The notes under the pieces: model-generated | The model's database searches: none | What the model was told of the DNA's origin: nothing | What the model saw: only the letters and a program-made list of their open reading frames with translations | Program-made: the position numbers and the translations under genes | Shown here: positions 16,869-25,712 of the stretch, piece after piece | How positions within the stretch are numbered: the stretch's first letter is position 1 | Layout of the letters: each line of letters starts with the position of its first letter | NCBI GenBank assembly: GCA_964636985.1 | Contig: CAZWSX010000006.1 | Coordinates: 209,133-273,132, forward strand | DNA: 64,000 nucleotides | Direction: 5' to 3' | Source of the DNA: CAZWSX01 sp964636985 | GTDB taxonomy: Bacteria; Planctomycetota; Planctomycetia; Pirellulales; Pirellulaceae

Positions 16869-18614
16869 GTGTTCCGCTTCCGAATCGAAGTCCAGGTCGG
16901 TGTGGTGCTGTTGGGCAGCCTGTCGGCGCACTTTCTAAGTGCGGCCGAACCGACCGTCACTCGCAAACCGCTGCAATACCTGCCCAGCGGTAATAGCGCC
17001 ACCTCCCGTGCGTATGCCGCGGCAATATCGAATCAAGCAAATGAGGAACGAGCGACCCTCATTGCGCCCCCTGTCGATGCTCCAGCCCCTTCGCCGGTCT
17101 TAGTTCCCAGCAAAAGCCCAATTGGCAAAAACACAATTGGCAAAGAGGCAGTTGGCAAAGACACCCGAGTGGTGCCGAGCAACGCGATGGACACGGATAG
17201 TTCGACGGGCACGCGGCGAGCCCGCTTGGCTCGACCCGCGTTGTACTTTGCCAAAGGCGAGAACGCCGACCAAGAAGAAGTCGAGAAGAGCCCGTCCGAC
17301 AAAGGCGTCGTCCCCGAACCTCTGCCGCAACCAGGCGACCAAGAGGACGAGGACAAATCGGGCAATGCCACAGACCGCGGCGAGATGAAAGATCACCACG
17401 GATTGGAACTCGAGAGAGAGAGTAGTTCCGAGGCCGGCAAGCTGGAGCTCGAGCGATTTCAGGGGCTGGCCCTCGATGGAAATCCTGGCTTGCGCGAAGC
17501 GTCGGCCCAGATGGAAGCGATCCGCGGTAAATGGATTCAAGCGGGGCTGCCGCCTAATCCGTTCTTTGGCTACTCGGGCCAACAGCTCGCTAGCCGCGGC
17601 TTGGCCGAGCAGCACGGTCTGGCATTTGGGCAAACCTTCATCACGGGTCACAAGCTCCGGCTCGACCAGGCCGCCGTTTCGCAAGAATGGAGTCGGGCCC
17701 AATATCAATTCGAGGCACAACGCCTGCGAATCCTGACCGATACCGCGATCGCCTACTACGAAGCGATCGCCGCGCAGCGAAAGGTCGAACTCGCGCAAGA
17801 GCTGGTGGTCATCGGCGATCAGGCTGTGCAAACGGCTGAAGCGCTGTTCAAAGCAAAAGAGCGATCGAAGATCGACGTCAATCAGGCCAAAATCGAGACC
17901 GAGGCGGTTCGTATCGTTCTGGAAAACTCGAACCAACGGCGCGCCGCGGCCTGGCGGCTGTTGGGCGCTGTGACCGGCAATCGCGACCTGCCGATGGAGC
18001 AGTTGCAAGGTTCGCTCAAAGATGGGCCTGCCGAAGTCACGTGGGAAGTCGCACTAGGACGGCTTCGCACCGGCAGCCCGGAATTGTTCGCTGCGATGGC
18101 GGAGGTGGAACGCGCTCGCTGGCTCTACCAACGTGCCGTCAAGCAGAATGTCCCCAACGTCGACGTTCAAGCAATCCCCTTCCAGCGAGACAATGGTGTC
18201 AAGGGATGGGACGGTGCCCTGCAAGTGGGAGCCAGCATTCCCGTCTGGAATAGAAACCAAGGTGCCATTCGCGAAGCATGGATGCGCATTTCCGTCGCCG
18301 AACAAGCAGTCGACCGCATCGACCTCGGTTTGCAAGCTCGACTTTCGCTGGTGTTCGAACGATATCTGGCTGCCGAACGACAGATCGCCCGTTACGAACA
18401 GGACATCCTGCCGGCGGCTCGCGAGCAACTTGATTTGGTTACCCAGGTGTATCGCCGCGGAGAGTCCGATTCGCTGTCGGTGCTCGTCGCTCGCCGGACG
18501 CTCGCGCAAACGAGCTTGGCCTACATCGATGCCCTGCGAGACCGCGCTGCGGCCGCATCGGAAATCGAAGGCATGCTCTTGAGGGAAAGCCTTTTGAACG
18601 CACCAGGCGGCTAG
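16869..18614 (+). CDS. TolC family outer membrane efflux protein (CzcC-like)
   Basis: A 581-residue outer-membrane factor. A signal peptide ends near AHFLSAAE, followed by a long low-complexity linker (about residues 35-190) rich in Pro, Glu and Lys, then the two-fold TolC alpha-barrel region (about 195-575) with long coiled helices and the block AGLPPNPFFGYSGQ typical of CzcC-type proteins. The linker contains a 15-base tandem repeat encoding IGKNT/IGKEA/VGKDT. Start is GTG with GGAG upstream. No adaptor or RND pump is adjacent, so its partner lies elsewhere. It follows the two-component pair on the same strand and might be regulated by it, but no promoter evidence supports that. Confidence 0.85.
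   Translation: MFRFRIEVQVGVVLLGSLSAHFLSAAEPTVTRKPLQYLPSGNSATSRAYAAAISNQANEERATLIAPPVDAPAPSPVLVPSKSPIGKNTIGKEAVGKDTRVVPSNAMDTDSSTGTRRARLARPALYFAKGENADQEEVEKSPSDKGVVPEPLPQPGDQEDEDKSGNATDRGEMKDHHGLELERESSSEAGKLELERFQGLALDGNPGLREASAQMEAIRGKWIQAGLPPNPFFGYSGQQLASRGLAEQHGLAFGQTFITGHKLRLDQAAVSQEWSRAQYQFEAQRLRILTDTAIAYYEAIAAQRKVELAQELVVIGDQAVQTAEALFKAKERSKIDVNQAKIETEAVRIVLENSNQRRAAAWRLLGAVTGNRDLPMEQLQGSLKDGPAEVTWEVALGRLRTGSPELFAAMAEVERARWLYQRAVKQNVPNVDVQAIPFQRDNGVKGWDGALQVGASIPVWNRNQGAIREAWMRISVAEQAVDRIDLGLQARLSLVFERYLAAERQIARYEQDILPAAREQLDLVTQVYRRGESDSLSVLVARRTLAQTSLAYIDALRDRAAAASEIEGMLLRESLLNAPGG
17120..17164 (+). repeat. 15-bp tandem repeat, three units, inside the TolC-like gene
   Basis: Three contiguous 15-base units (consensus AATTGGCAAAGACAC) begin at 17120, 17135 and 17150. 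Each encodes the pentapeptide pattern (I/V)GK(N/E/D)(T/A). They stay in frame and lie in the flexible linker, so unit number could vary between strains without disrupting the barrel. Confidence 0.85.
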
Positions 18615-18684
18615 TGCTTTGTCACAGCGGACTTTTCGGCTGGCACTGGCGTCCTAAAGGCGCCAGGTGTGCATGACGAAGCAC
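18614..18684. repeat. REP/MITE-like element with terminal inverted repeats
   Basis: The 71-base element starts on the last base of the TolC stop codon. Terminal inverted repeats GTGCTTTGTCA and TGACGAAGCAC match at 10 of 11 positions. The core TGGCACTGGCGTCCTAAAGG forms a hairpin and is nearly identical to a second copy at 44297-44342. No coding capacity. Confidence 0.7.
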
Positions 18685-18708
18685 CCATTGACGCCCGAGG
18701 GGAACGGC

Positions 18709-19890
18709 TCAAGGGCCTAGTTGCGCCGCCAGCCACGTCATCTCCTTGGCGATTCCTGTCGCCAGGTCGGGGACCTGCAAAGCGCTTGGCAAAACGCCCC
18801 AAGCGTAGGTCTCGACCTCAAAGTGCTGGCAATCGCTGGTTTGGCCGATGGTCGCCAGGCATTCGTTGATTTCGGCCTGAGTCGCCCGCAGTGCGCCAAA
18901 GCGATCTAAATAGATGGGCACATGGAAGTGGGTTCGCCAGTGCCCCGAGGGATGGTTCGCTCGCTTCAGCGCGTCTAGCGCCGGCCCCAAGTCTTCGTAA
19001 AAGGTTTGTTTGCCATCGGTTGCCTGGTGCATCGTTTGGTGGAGATAGCGCTCTTCCTTGAACTGCGAAAGCTGCTCGATGGCGGCAACGCGCTCTTGCG
19101 GGTTCATTTCGTCGAGGGGCATCGCCACGGCCGACGAGACCTGCACTTTGGGAATCGCGATCCCCTCGGCTTGGTACCGCTTGAGCACATCCGTCTGCGG
19201 TTCGAACATCACGGCCGCGTGGCACACGTCGTGACACACTCCGATGTGGCGCCGGATGGCTGCTTCGTCTCCGGCCGACCACAGGTAGTCTTTAAAGAAG
19301 CGACAGATGTCGTCGGTCCGTTGCAAGATGCAGCCCGGCTCGGGTTCGATCGCCAGGCGAATCAACCGGCCCGTTTCATTGTGCAGCCGCGACATGGTCT
19401 GTGCCGCTGCCGCCAATTGATGGGCCGCTCGTTTCAAATTTTCAGTCGTCGCGTCTTTGCTTGGCCACCCAATGGGCAGCGTCGAGATGCTCCCTTCCAT
19501 CCCTTCGGGAAGCACAGCGTGCTGGATTTCGATCAGGCGCTGCGTATAGCGCAGACGCTCGGGCTCCCACCACGTCGGGATGTACACGCGGTGCTTGACC
19601 ACGGCCTCGTGAAAGTTGCCGTGAGGAAAACCGTTAAAAGTGAACGGAACCAGGCCGTTTTCAGCGAGCCAAGCGGAAAACTCGATGGCCTGCGACGACG
19701 TTAGGTCGTCGGCGGCCGGCGCCGCGAGCCAAAGCCCTACGCCCATGGGTGATGTTGGTGAGACCGCCTTTTTCACGTTTAAGGCGAACTTTTGCAAGTT
19801 GTCGCGCGTGGCGGCGAGCGTGGGGCCGGCGTGAACGTTGGTGCAATAGCCGATGGGCGCATTGCGAGAGGTCGTCGTGCGGGGTGTCAT
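18709..19890 (-). CDS. eboE: EboE-like metabolite traffic protein (TIM-barrel, sugar isomerase-like)
   Basis: A 393-residue protein with the pattern GYCTNVHAGPTL, NGLVPFTFNGFPHGNFHE, VYIPTWWEPERLRYT, GSISTLPIGWPSK, LAIEPEPGCIL and GVCHDVCHAAVMFE, which I recognise as the EboE family, xylose-isomerase-like TIM barrels. Ebo operons in algae and bacteria are proposed to move a prenylated metabolite out of the cytosol. EboE itself has no proven reaction. The conserved His, Glu and Asp residues at barrel ends suggest metal binding. Unlike typical ebo loci, no eboA/B/C/D/F partner is adjacent. It is transcribed away from the secreted-protein pair at 20099. Confidence 0.8.
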   Translation of the reverse strand: MTPRTTTSRNAPIGYCTNVHAGPTLAATRDNLQKFALNVKKAVSPTSPMGVGLWLAAPAADDLTSSQAIEFSAWLAENGLVPFTFNGFPHGNFHEAVVKHRVYIPTWWEPERLRYTQRLIEIQHAVLPEGMEGSISTLPIGWPSKDATTENLKRAAHQLAAAAQTMSRLHNETGRLIRLAIEPEPGCILQRTDDICRFFKDYLWSAGDEAAIRRHIGVCHDVCHAAVMFEPQTDVLKRYQAEGIAIPKVQVSSAVAMPLDEMNPQERVAAIEQLSQFKEERYLHQTMHQATDGKQTFYEDLGPALDALKRANHPSGHWRTHFHVPIYLDRFGALRATQAEINECLATIGQTSDCQHFEVETYAWGVLPSALQVPDLATGIAKEMTWLAAQLGP

Positions 19891-20098
19891 GCGGGGAGAG
19901 TCGATCGAACTTCTGAAAATCGGAAAGAACCTTTAGATTATCACGGTTGGAAGGCATTGGCGACTCGACGAGCGCCCAGCCGGCACGCGCGTCGTACTCA
20001 GCGTGGTTTCCAGCGGGTAAACTTGGACGGCACGCGAAACAACTGCGGAGGTGGCCGCAGTTCCATCAGGCCAAGCAAAGTGAGAAGGACGTAACAGC

Positions 20099-21295
20099 AT
20101 GCTTGCTACGAGATGGTTCTTAGCGGCGATCATGGTCGCCTTGCTATCGGTACTAATCAGTGCGGCTCACGCGCAAAGCGTCGACGTCGCCAAACTGGCG
20201 CAGAAGGTGAAGGCAGTCGACGTCGAAGGGAAAGGGCACGCCGACGCCGTTGCCGCCGCTGCCGCGCTACAAAAAGCCGACCCGAAGCAGTTGCCGGAAA
20301 TCCTGGCAGCCATGGACGGAGCCAACCCATTGGCCATCAATTGGCTGCGAGGGTGTGTCGAAGCGGTGGCCGGCAAAGCCGAAGACAAAATTCCGCAGAA
20401 GGAAGTCGAGAAATTCCTGCTCGAAGTAAAGCACCATCCGCGCGCTCGGCGCTTGGCGTACGAAGTGCTCGCGAGTGTCGATCCCGATGCCGGCAGCCGC
20501 TTGATTCCGCAAATGCTGGACGACCCCAGCCTCGAACTCCGCCGCGACGCTGTCGCCTTGGAAATCAATAAGGCAGAGGCGCTAGCGGCATCCGATAAGG
20601 CCGCTGCGGCCGAGGCTTTCGCCAAGACGTTTACCAAGGCTCGCGACCTCGACCAGATTCAAACCATCGCGACGAAAGCGAAAGAGCTTGGCGGCGAGAG
20701 TTTTGCCCCACGCGTCGACATCGCCAAGCACATGGGCTTCGTCATGAGCTGGCAGATTATCGGACCCTTTGAAAACGGTGCCGACAAAGGTTGGGATGTC
20801 GTCTATGAGCCCGAAAAAATCTTTGATCCGGCGGCAAAATACACCGGCCAAAAAGGAGAGGTGGCCTGGCTCGCTCACACCACGACCAACGAGTTGGGAG
20901 CGGTCGACCTCAATAAGTTCCTCGACAAACACAAAGGGGCCATCGCCTATGCCGCGGCCACCGTCGTCTCGCCTAAGGCTCGCGAGGTAGAGGTTCGCTA
21001 CGGTTGCATCAATGCGACCAAGCTGTGGGTGAACGGTGAGTTCGTCACGGCCAACCACGTCTACCACGCCGGCATGCAACCCGATCAGTACGTTGCCAAG
21101 ATAAAGCTCAAGGAGGGGAACAACGTGATCTTGTTGAAGGTCGCCCAAAACGAGCAAACCGAGGCTTGGGCCCAGGAATGGTCGTACCAACTGCGGGTGT
21201 GTGACGAGATCGGAACGCCCGTGGTAACCCAAGTCGACGAGAAATCGGCCTCCCGTGTTACGCCGGCCAACTCGCTTATCTCGCAAGCCAAATAA
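20099..21295 (+). CDS. Secreted protein with helical repeats and jelly-roll-like domain
   Basis: A 398-residue exported protein: signal peptide (MLATRWFLAAIMVALLSVLISAAHAQ), an alpha-helical middle (about 30-205) of HEAT-like character, and a C-terminal beta-rich domain (about 215-385) with WQIIGPFENGADKGWDVVY, YGCINATKLWVNGEFV and LKEGNNVILLKVAQNE. Such domains occur next to planctomycete PQQ and cytochrome proteins and resemble carbohydrate-binding jelly rolls. No catalytic motif is visible. It is followed 59 bases later by the PQQ-propeller gene, likely in one transcript. Function unknown; periplasmic. Confidence 0.75.
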   Translation: MLATRWFLAAIMVALLSVLISAAHAQSVDVAKLAQKVKAVDVEGKGHADAVAAAAALQKADPKQLPEILAAMDGANPLAINWLRGCVEAVAGKAEDKIPQKEVEKFLLEVKHHPRARRLAYEVLASVDPDAGSRLIPQMLDDPSLELRRDAVALEINKAEALAASDKAAAAEAFAKTFTKARDLDQIQTIATKAKELGGESFAPRVDIAKHMGFVMSWQIIGPFENGADKGWDVVYEPEKIFDPAAKYTGQKGEVAWLAHTTTNELGAVDLNKFLDKHKGAIAYAAATVVSPKAREVEVRYGCINATKLWVNGEFVTANHVYHAGMQPDQYVAKIKLKEGNNVILLKVAQNEQTEAWAQEWSYQLRVCDEIGTPVVTQVDEKSASRVTPANSLISQAK

Positions 21296-21354
21296 CGGAC
21301 GCGACCCCAATTCCACCGGACTTAGATCCACACAAATCAACTGGGAAAAAGAAG

Positions 21355-22602
21355 ATGACTCAAAAACGGATTGCCTGGGCCGTCGTTATGGCCCTCTGTT
21401 GCACGAGTAGTTCGCTCCACGCCGACTGGCTTCAGTTTCGCGGAAACGACCATTCCGGCATCGCCGACGGGGCCGTGCTCCCAACTAGCTTCGACGACGA
21501 ATCGAAAGAAAACATCGCCTGGAAGGTTGCCCTGCCGGGGAAGGGGGCTTCCAGCCCCATCGTTGTCGGCAACAAAGTGATTGTGACCGCCGCCGGTGGA
21601 ACGACCGACGCCGATCGCGAACTCAAGCAAGACGCGATCTATGTTCTGTGTTTCGACGTCGATTCCGGCAAGGAAGTTTGGCGACGCAAGCTGTGGGCGA
21701 CCGGCCGAACGTTGTCGCATCCCCAAAGCGGCAACGCGGCGCCGACTCCCGCCAGCGACGGCAAACGGATTTTCGCCTTCTACTCGTCTAACGATATGGT
21801 GTGCCTCGACCTCGACGGCAACCTGCTTTGGTATCGCGGTCTGGCGTACGACTATCCCAAGGCCGGCAACGACGTCGGCATGTCGTCTTCGCCGGTGGTC
21901 ATCGGCGATACCGTCGTCGTCCAAATCGAGTCGCAAGGAGATTCGTTCGCGGCCGGTCTCAATACCTCGACGGGTGAAACTCGATGGAAGATTGCGCGCG
22001 ATCCCGGCGCAACCTGGTGTTCACCAGCGGCCTACAAGGGAGAAGACGGCAAAACGGCCGTGCTCTTGCAATCAAGTACGCGACTCACCGCCCACGAACC
22101 TGACACGGGCAAAGAACTGTGGAAGTTTGAAGCGGGTTGCAACATCATCCCCTCAACGACTCCTCAGCCAGGCGTGATCTACGTACCGGCGTCGGGATTG
22201 ACGGCGCTGAAGATCAAGGCCGACAGTCCCAACCCGGAAGTTCAGTGGGAGAGCAATCAGCTCGCGCCCGACTCGGCCAGCCCCGTGATTTACAAGGGGA
22301 TCGTTTACTTGATGGGACGAGGTGTTCTGACGGCCGGCGACGCCGCCACGGGAAAGAAGCTGTGGCAACTGCGCGTGAAGGGGAGCCAATACTGGGCGAC
22401 GCCCGTCATTGCCGACGACAAGATGTACTTGGCCAGCTTCGATAAAGAAGGCGAAGCCCAGATCGTCGATTTGACGGGGAAGACCGGCAAAGTGATCGGT
22501 ACGGGCAAGCTAGGTGAACCGGTTCAGGCATCGCCTGCAGTTTCGAACAACGCGCTCTACCTTCGCAGTGAGAAATCGCTGTGGAAGATCGCGAAGCCTT
22601 AG
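21355..22602 (+). CDS. Secreted PQQ-like beta-propeller repeat protein
   Basis: 415 residues with a signal peptide followed by WLQFRGNDHSGIADG, the usual opening of planctomycete PQQ-binding-like propellers. Repeating blocks of the type SGKEVWRRKL, DGNLLWYRGL, TGKELWKFEAG and TGKKLWQLRVK mark seven or eight blades. Outer-membrane BamB and quinoprotein dehydrogenases share the fold, but the catalytic calcium/PQQ ligands of dehydrogenases are not evident, so it is more likely a structural or ligand-binding propeller. Start ATG has GGGAAAAAGAAG just upstream. Confidence 0.88.
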   Translation: MTQKRIAWAVVMALCCTSSSLHADWLQFRGNDHSGIADGAVLPTSFDDESKENIAWKVALPGKGASSPIVVGNKVIVTAAGGTTDADRELKQDAIYVLCFDVDSGKEVWRRKLWATGRTLSHPQSGNAAPTPASDGKRIFAFYSSNDMVCLDLDGNLLWYRGLAYDYPKAGNDVGMSSSPVVIGDTVVVQIESQGDSFAAGLNTSTGETRWKIARDPGATWCSPAAYKGEDGKTAVLLQSSTRLTAHEPDTGKELWKFEAGCNIIPSTTPQPGVIYVPASGLTALKIKADSPNPEVQWESNQLAPDSASPVIYKGIVYLMGRGVLTAGDAATGKKLWQLRVKGSQYWATPVIADDKMYLASFDKEGEAQIVDLTGKTGKVIGTGKLGEPVQASPAVSNNALYLRSEKSLWKIAKP

Positions 22603-22696
22603 GCTTGTTATACTGGCCTTAGAAATCGTCCGAATCGAAATCGCCTTGGCTCGTCGGTCCGATGCCGACGAGCTTTGTTTTTTGTAACGCAAAGAA

Positions 22697-23998
22697 ATGT
22701 CCGCTCACGCCCCATCGTCCTATCAAGTTCAGCCGGTCGCAGAGCCAATCGACGCTACGATTCGTCCGCCTGGCTCGAAAAGCATCACCAACCGGGCCAT
22801 GATCTGCGCCGCTCTGGCAGATGGGGAATCGCAGTTGCACGGCGTGCTCGATAGCGAAGACACGCAAGTGATGATCGCCGCGCTGCGGCAACTAGGCCTG
22901 CGCGTGGAACGCGTGGACGCGTCGACCGAAACTTGGAGCGTAGGCGGCACGGGCGGACGCTTCCCGAATTGCTCGGGCGAAATCTTTGTCGCCAACAGTG
23001 GCACCAGCACCCGGTTTCTCTCGGCCGCGCTAGCGGCAGTCGGCGGCGACTACATTCTCGACGGCGTTCCGCGGATGCGCGAGCGGCCCATTGCCGATCT
23101 TATCAATGCGCTACGACAACTCGGCGCCGCGGCCGAAGCTTCGTCGACGGGTTGTCCGCCCGTTCGGATCAAAGGGACGGGGCTGAAAGGGGGAACCGCG
23201 AAGATTCAGGGAAACATCTCGAGCCAATTCCTGAGCGGCCTCTTGATGGCGGCGCCCTACGCCGAGAGCGACGTGCGGCTCGACGTCGTTGGTCAATTGG
23301 TCTCGCAGCCCTACATTCACATGACGCTCGGCGTGATGAAGTCGTTCGGCGTTCAAGCAACGGCCAGCAGCGATCTCTCGTCGTTCACCATCCCCGGACC
23401 ACAGCGCTATCGCGGCACAAAGTACGAGATCGAGCCCGATGCCTCGGCAGCGAGTTACTTTTGGGGGGCGGCTGCGATCACGGGCGGAACGGTTTTTGTC
23501 GAGGGGCTGAACCAACAATCGCTGCAAGGGGACGTCGCGTTCTGCGAGTGCCTGCGGCAGATGGGATGCCGCGTCGATTACGAAACAGGCGGCACGCGCG
23601 TAACCGGCCGAGCGGCTCGTGGAATCACCGTCGACATGAACGCCATCAGCGACACGGTGCAAACACTGGCTGCGGTCGCCTTGTTCGCGGAGGGGCCAAC
23701 AACGATCAACGGCGTCGGTTTCATCCGCCACAAAGAGACCGATCGCATCGGCGACCTGGCGAGGGAGCTTCGCAAGTTAGGTGCCGAGATACACGAAAGA
23801 GAATCGGGGCTCACCATCGTCCCCAAACCGCTGATCGGCTGTGCGCTCGATACTTACAACGACCACCGGATGGCCATGAGCCTGGCGCTGGCTGGGCTCG
23901 TCGTGCCGGGTGTCGTGATCAACAATCCCGGCTGCACGGTGAAGACCTATCCTCGCTTCTTCGAGGACCTGGAGCGCGTCTGCCGCGCTCGTGCGTAA
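22697..23998 (+). CDS. aroA: 3-phosphoshikimate 1-carboxyvinyltransferase (EPSP synthase)
   Basis: Shikimate-pathway enzyme joining phosphoenolpyruvate to shikimate 3-phosphate. Full length at 433 residues. The substrate-binding motifs are PPGSKSITNRAMICAALADG (N-terminal), NSGTSTRFLSAALA, VPRMRERPIADLINAL, the HKETDRIGDLARELRKLGAE block and YNDHRMAMSLALAG near the C-terminus. The two repeated inside-out alpha/beta domains are covered. It is transcribed alone on the plus strand and converges with a small zinc-ribbon gene. Confidence 0.96.
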   Translation: MSAHAPSSYQVQPVAEPIDATIRPPGSKSITNRAMICAALADGESQLHGVLDSEDTQVMIAALRQLGLRVERVDASTETWSVGGTGGRFPNCSGEIFVANSGTSTRFLSAALAAVGGDYILDGVPRMRERPIADLINALRQLGAAAEASSTGCPPVRIKGTGLKGGTAKIQGNISSQFLSGLLMAAPYAESDVRLDVVGQLVSQPYIHMTLGVMKSFGVQATASSDLSSFTIPGPQRYRGTKYEIEPDASAASYFWGAAAITGGTVFVEGLNQQSLQGDVAFCECLRQMGCRVDYETGGTRVTGRAARGITVDMNAISDTVQTLAAVALFAEGPTTINGVGFIRHKETDRIGDLARELRKLGAEIHERESGLTIVPKPLIGCALDTYNDHRMAMSLALAGLVVPGVVINNPGCTVKTYPRFFEDLERVCRARA

Positions 23999-24021
23999 GA
24001 AGATTTAATGCGCAAGAAAAT

Positions 24022-24255
24022 CTAGTGCGAAGCATACGGCGAATCGACCGATACGCCCGAATCGTCCGAAGTCGGGGCCGACAACAATCGTTCAATGCGA
24101 GCCGCGTCGAGCGAGCCTTCGCATTCTGAGTCGCCGCCGTGGAACTCGGCGCGACAGTGAGGACAACTCAACCTGCGACCCAAGTATTCCACCAGGATCT
24201 TTAACCTGCGTCCGCAGGTTGGGCACGATTGCATGTAGTAAGTTGAAGTCGACAT
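24022..24255 (-). CDS. Small zinc-ribbon protein
   Basis: 77 residues starting MSTSTYYMQSCPTCGRRL. CPTC at about residues 11-14 and CPHC at 31-34 form a four-cysteine zinc ribbon, with the pattern LKILVEYLGRRLSCPHCRAEF known from short planctomycete and proteobacterial zinc-finger proteins. The acidic, serine-rich tail has no known motif. Its function is unknown; such ribbons bind nucleic acid or proteins. It is convergent with aroA (23 bases between stops). Codon use is like its neighbours, which supports it being real. Confidence 0.7.
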   Translation of the reverse strand: MSTSTYYMQSCPTCGRRLKILVEYLGRRLSCPHCRAEFHGGDSECEGSLDAARIERLLSAPTSDDSGVSVDSPYASH

Positions 24256-24470
24256 TCCATCGAGTCCCCTAAGATAAGTCCGAGTGAGCTTCCGTTACCG
24301 GCGCTGGGGCAGGGGTTTGAGTTTACCAGTTCGAGGTCGGCTAAGGCAACTGGCTAGGCGTTAAATGCTCGTTAGAGGTTTCACATTTTCCTTACAGGCC
24401 TTTCACATCGAGTTCATCAAACGACTGAACGTCTTTTTCTGCCTGTGCGGATTATCACCCTTTGTGATGG

Positions 24471-25622
24471 CTAATTGCACGGAATACGCCCGTAAGATTC
24501 CACGTAGGCGTCGATCATCCTCTCTATGGAAAAGTGCTTTTTAGCACGCATCAAATTCGCACGCCCTAAATCCTTTTGTTTTTGATTACTCGAAAGAAAA
24601 AGACAGATACGATCTAAAAAACCTTGGGTGTCTTTCATGTCGACCGACTGATCCGAAGCTAGCTCGCCAAGGACTTCGTTCACGCCCTCCACCCTGGTCG
24701 CCACCACCGGCAAGCCACTGGCCATCGCTTCCAGCAACACGTTAGGCATTCCTTCCCAGCGAGATGGCAACAACAGCATCGTCGAGGCCTTCAAGATTCC
24801 AGGAACGTCCGATTGCCACCCTGCGAAGTGAACCCGGTTGGCAATGCCGAGGCTCGTTTCGATCTGGCGAAGGTGCCACTCTTGGGGACCCTGGCCCACC
24901 AAAAGCAAATCGACGTTCTCTTCGCGGGCAAACAACTGGGGCAAAAGGTGCAGCAGCCAGTCGAGCCCCTTTTGCGCGTCGAGGCGTCCCACGCACGTTA
25001 GCACATGGCGGCCGGGCGGGACGCCAAGCGACTCCAAATCCGCGGGCTTCGCATTTTGAAAGCGCTCGATATCGATTCCATTGGGAACTGTCGTCAGCTT
25101 GGCCGCGGGAAACCGGGCCTTCGATTGGCAAAAGTTGGCGACACTTTCGCTGACGCAGATCGCCTTGTCCGCCCATCGCAGCGATAATCGCTCCACCGCA
25201 TGTCGCCAGCGGCGCGGATCGGCGACGCGAATCCCAGTGCAAACCTTGGGAACTTTCGCCTGGCGGGCGGCCCACGGGGCTGTCACGTTGGCATGGAAGA
25301 GAAAAGACTGCACGACTTGGGGTTTCCATTCCTGCCAGGCACTCGCCCAGCGGCGGACCACCATCGGGACGGCGAGCGGCATGAACAGGCCGGAACGATA
25401 GCCCAAAAAATGGACTGGGATTTCGGCTTCTTCCAGCGCCGTCACCAAGCTATCGCGTGGCGATTCGGGGCGTGGGGCAATCGCATCGACACGGACGCGC
25501 CAACCCCTGCGATGCAAGCCGATCGCTAATTGCGTGAGGGCACGCTCCGCGCCTCCGGTTTCCAATTCCGTGATGGCCAGCGCGATCGAACGCGGTTCGT
25601 TTCTCCCAGCGACGTCATTCAC
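24471..25622 (-). CDS. Glycosyltransferase family 4
   Basis: A 383-residue GT-B glycosyltransferase. The N-terminal acceptor domain opens ALAITELETGGAERALTQLA. The C-terminal donor domain has LTCVGRLDAQKGLDWLL and the EX7E motif EGMPNVLLEAMA, with LPVVATRVEGVNEVL. Likely adds a sugar from a nucleotide donor to a cell-envelope glycan or lipid; donor and acceptor cannot be told from sequence. No other polysaccharide genes adjoin it, although a GT2 gene lies about 7 kb away. A weak dyad ATCAC/GTGAT overlaps the region just past the stop. Confidence 0.9.
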   Translation of the reverse strand: MNDVAGRNEPRSIALAITELETGGAERALTQLAIGLHRRGWRVRVDAIAPRPESPRDSLVTALEEAEIPVHFLGYRSGLFMPLAVPMVVRRWASAWQEWKPQVVQSFLFHANVTAPWAARQAKVPKVCTGIRVADPRRWRHAVERLSLRWADKAICVSESVANFCQSKARFPAAKLTTVPNGIDIERFQNAKPADLESLGVPPGRHVLTCVGRLDAQKGLDWLLHLLPQLFAREENVDLLLVGQGPQEWHLRQIETSLGIANRVHFAGWQSDVPGILKASTMLLLPSRWEGMPNVLLEAMASGLPVVATRVEGVNEVLGELASDQSVDMKDTQGFLDRICLFLSSNQKQKDLGRANLMRAKKHFSIERMIDAYVESYGRIPCN

Positions 25623-25712
25623 AAGCGCGCCAACTCCGAATCGTCACCTGTCACCTGAGGGCAGCGCCCTATACGATAAACGGCACCCCAGTTACGTAAC
25701 CTCTCAGTGCCC

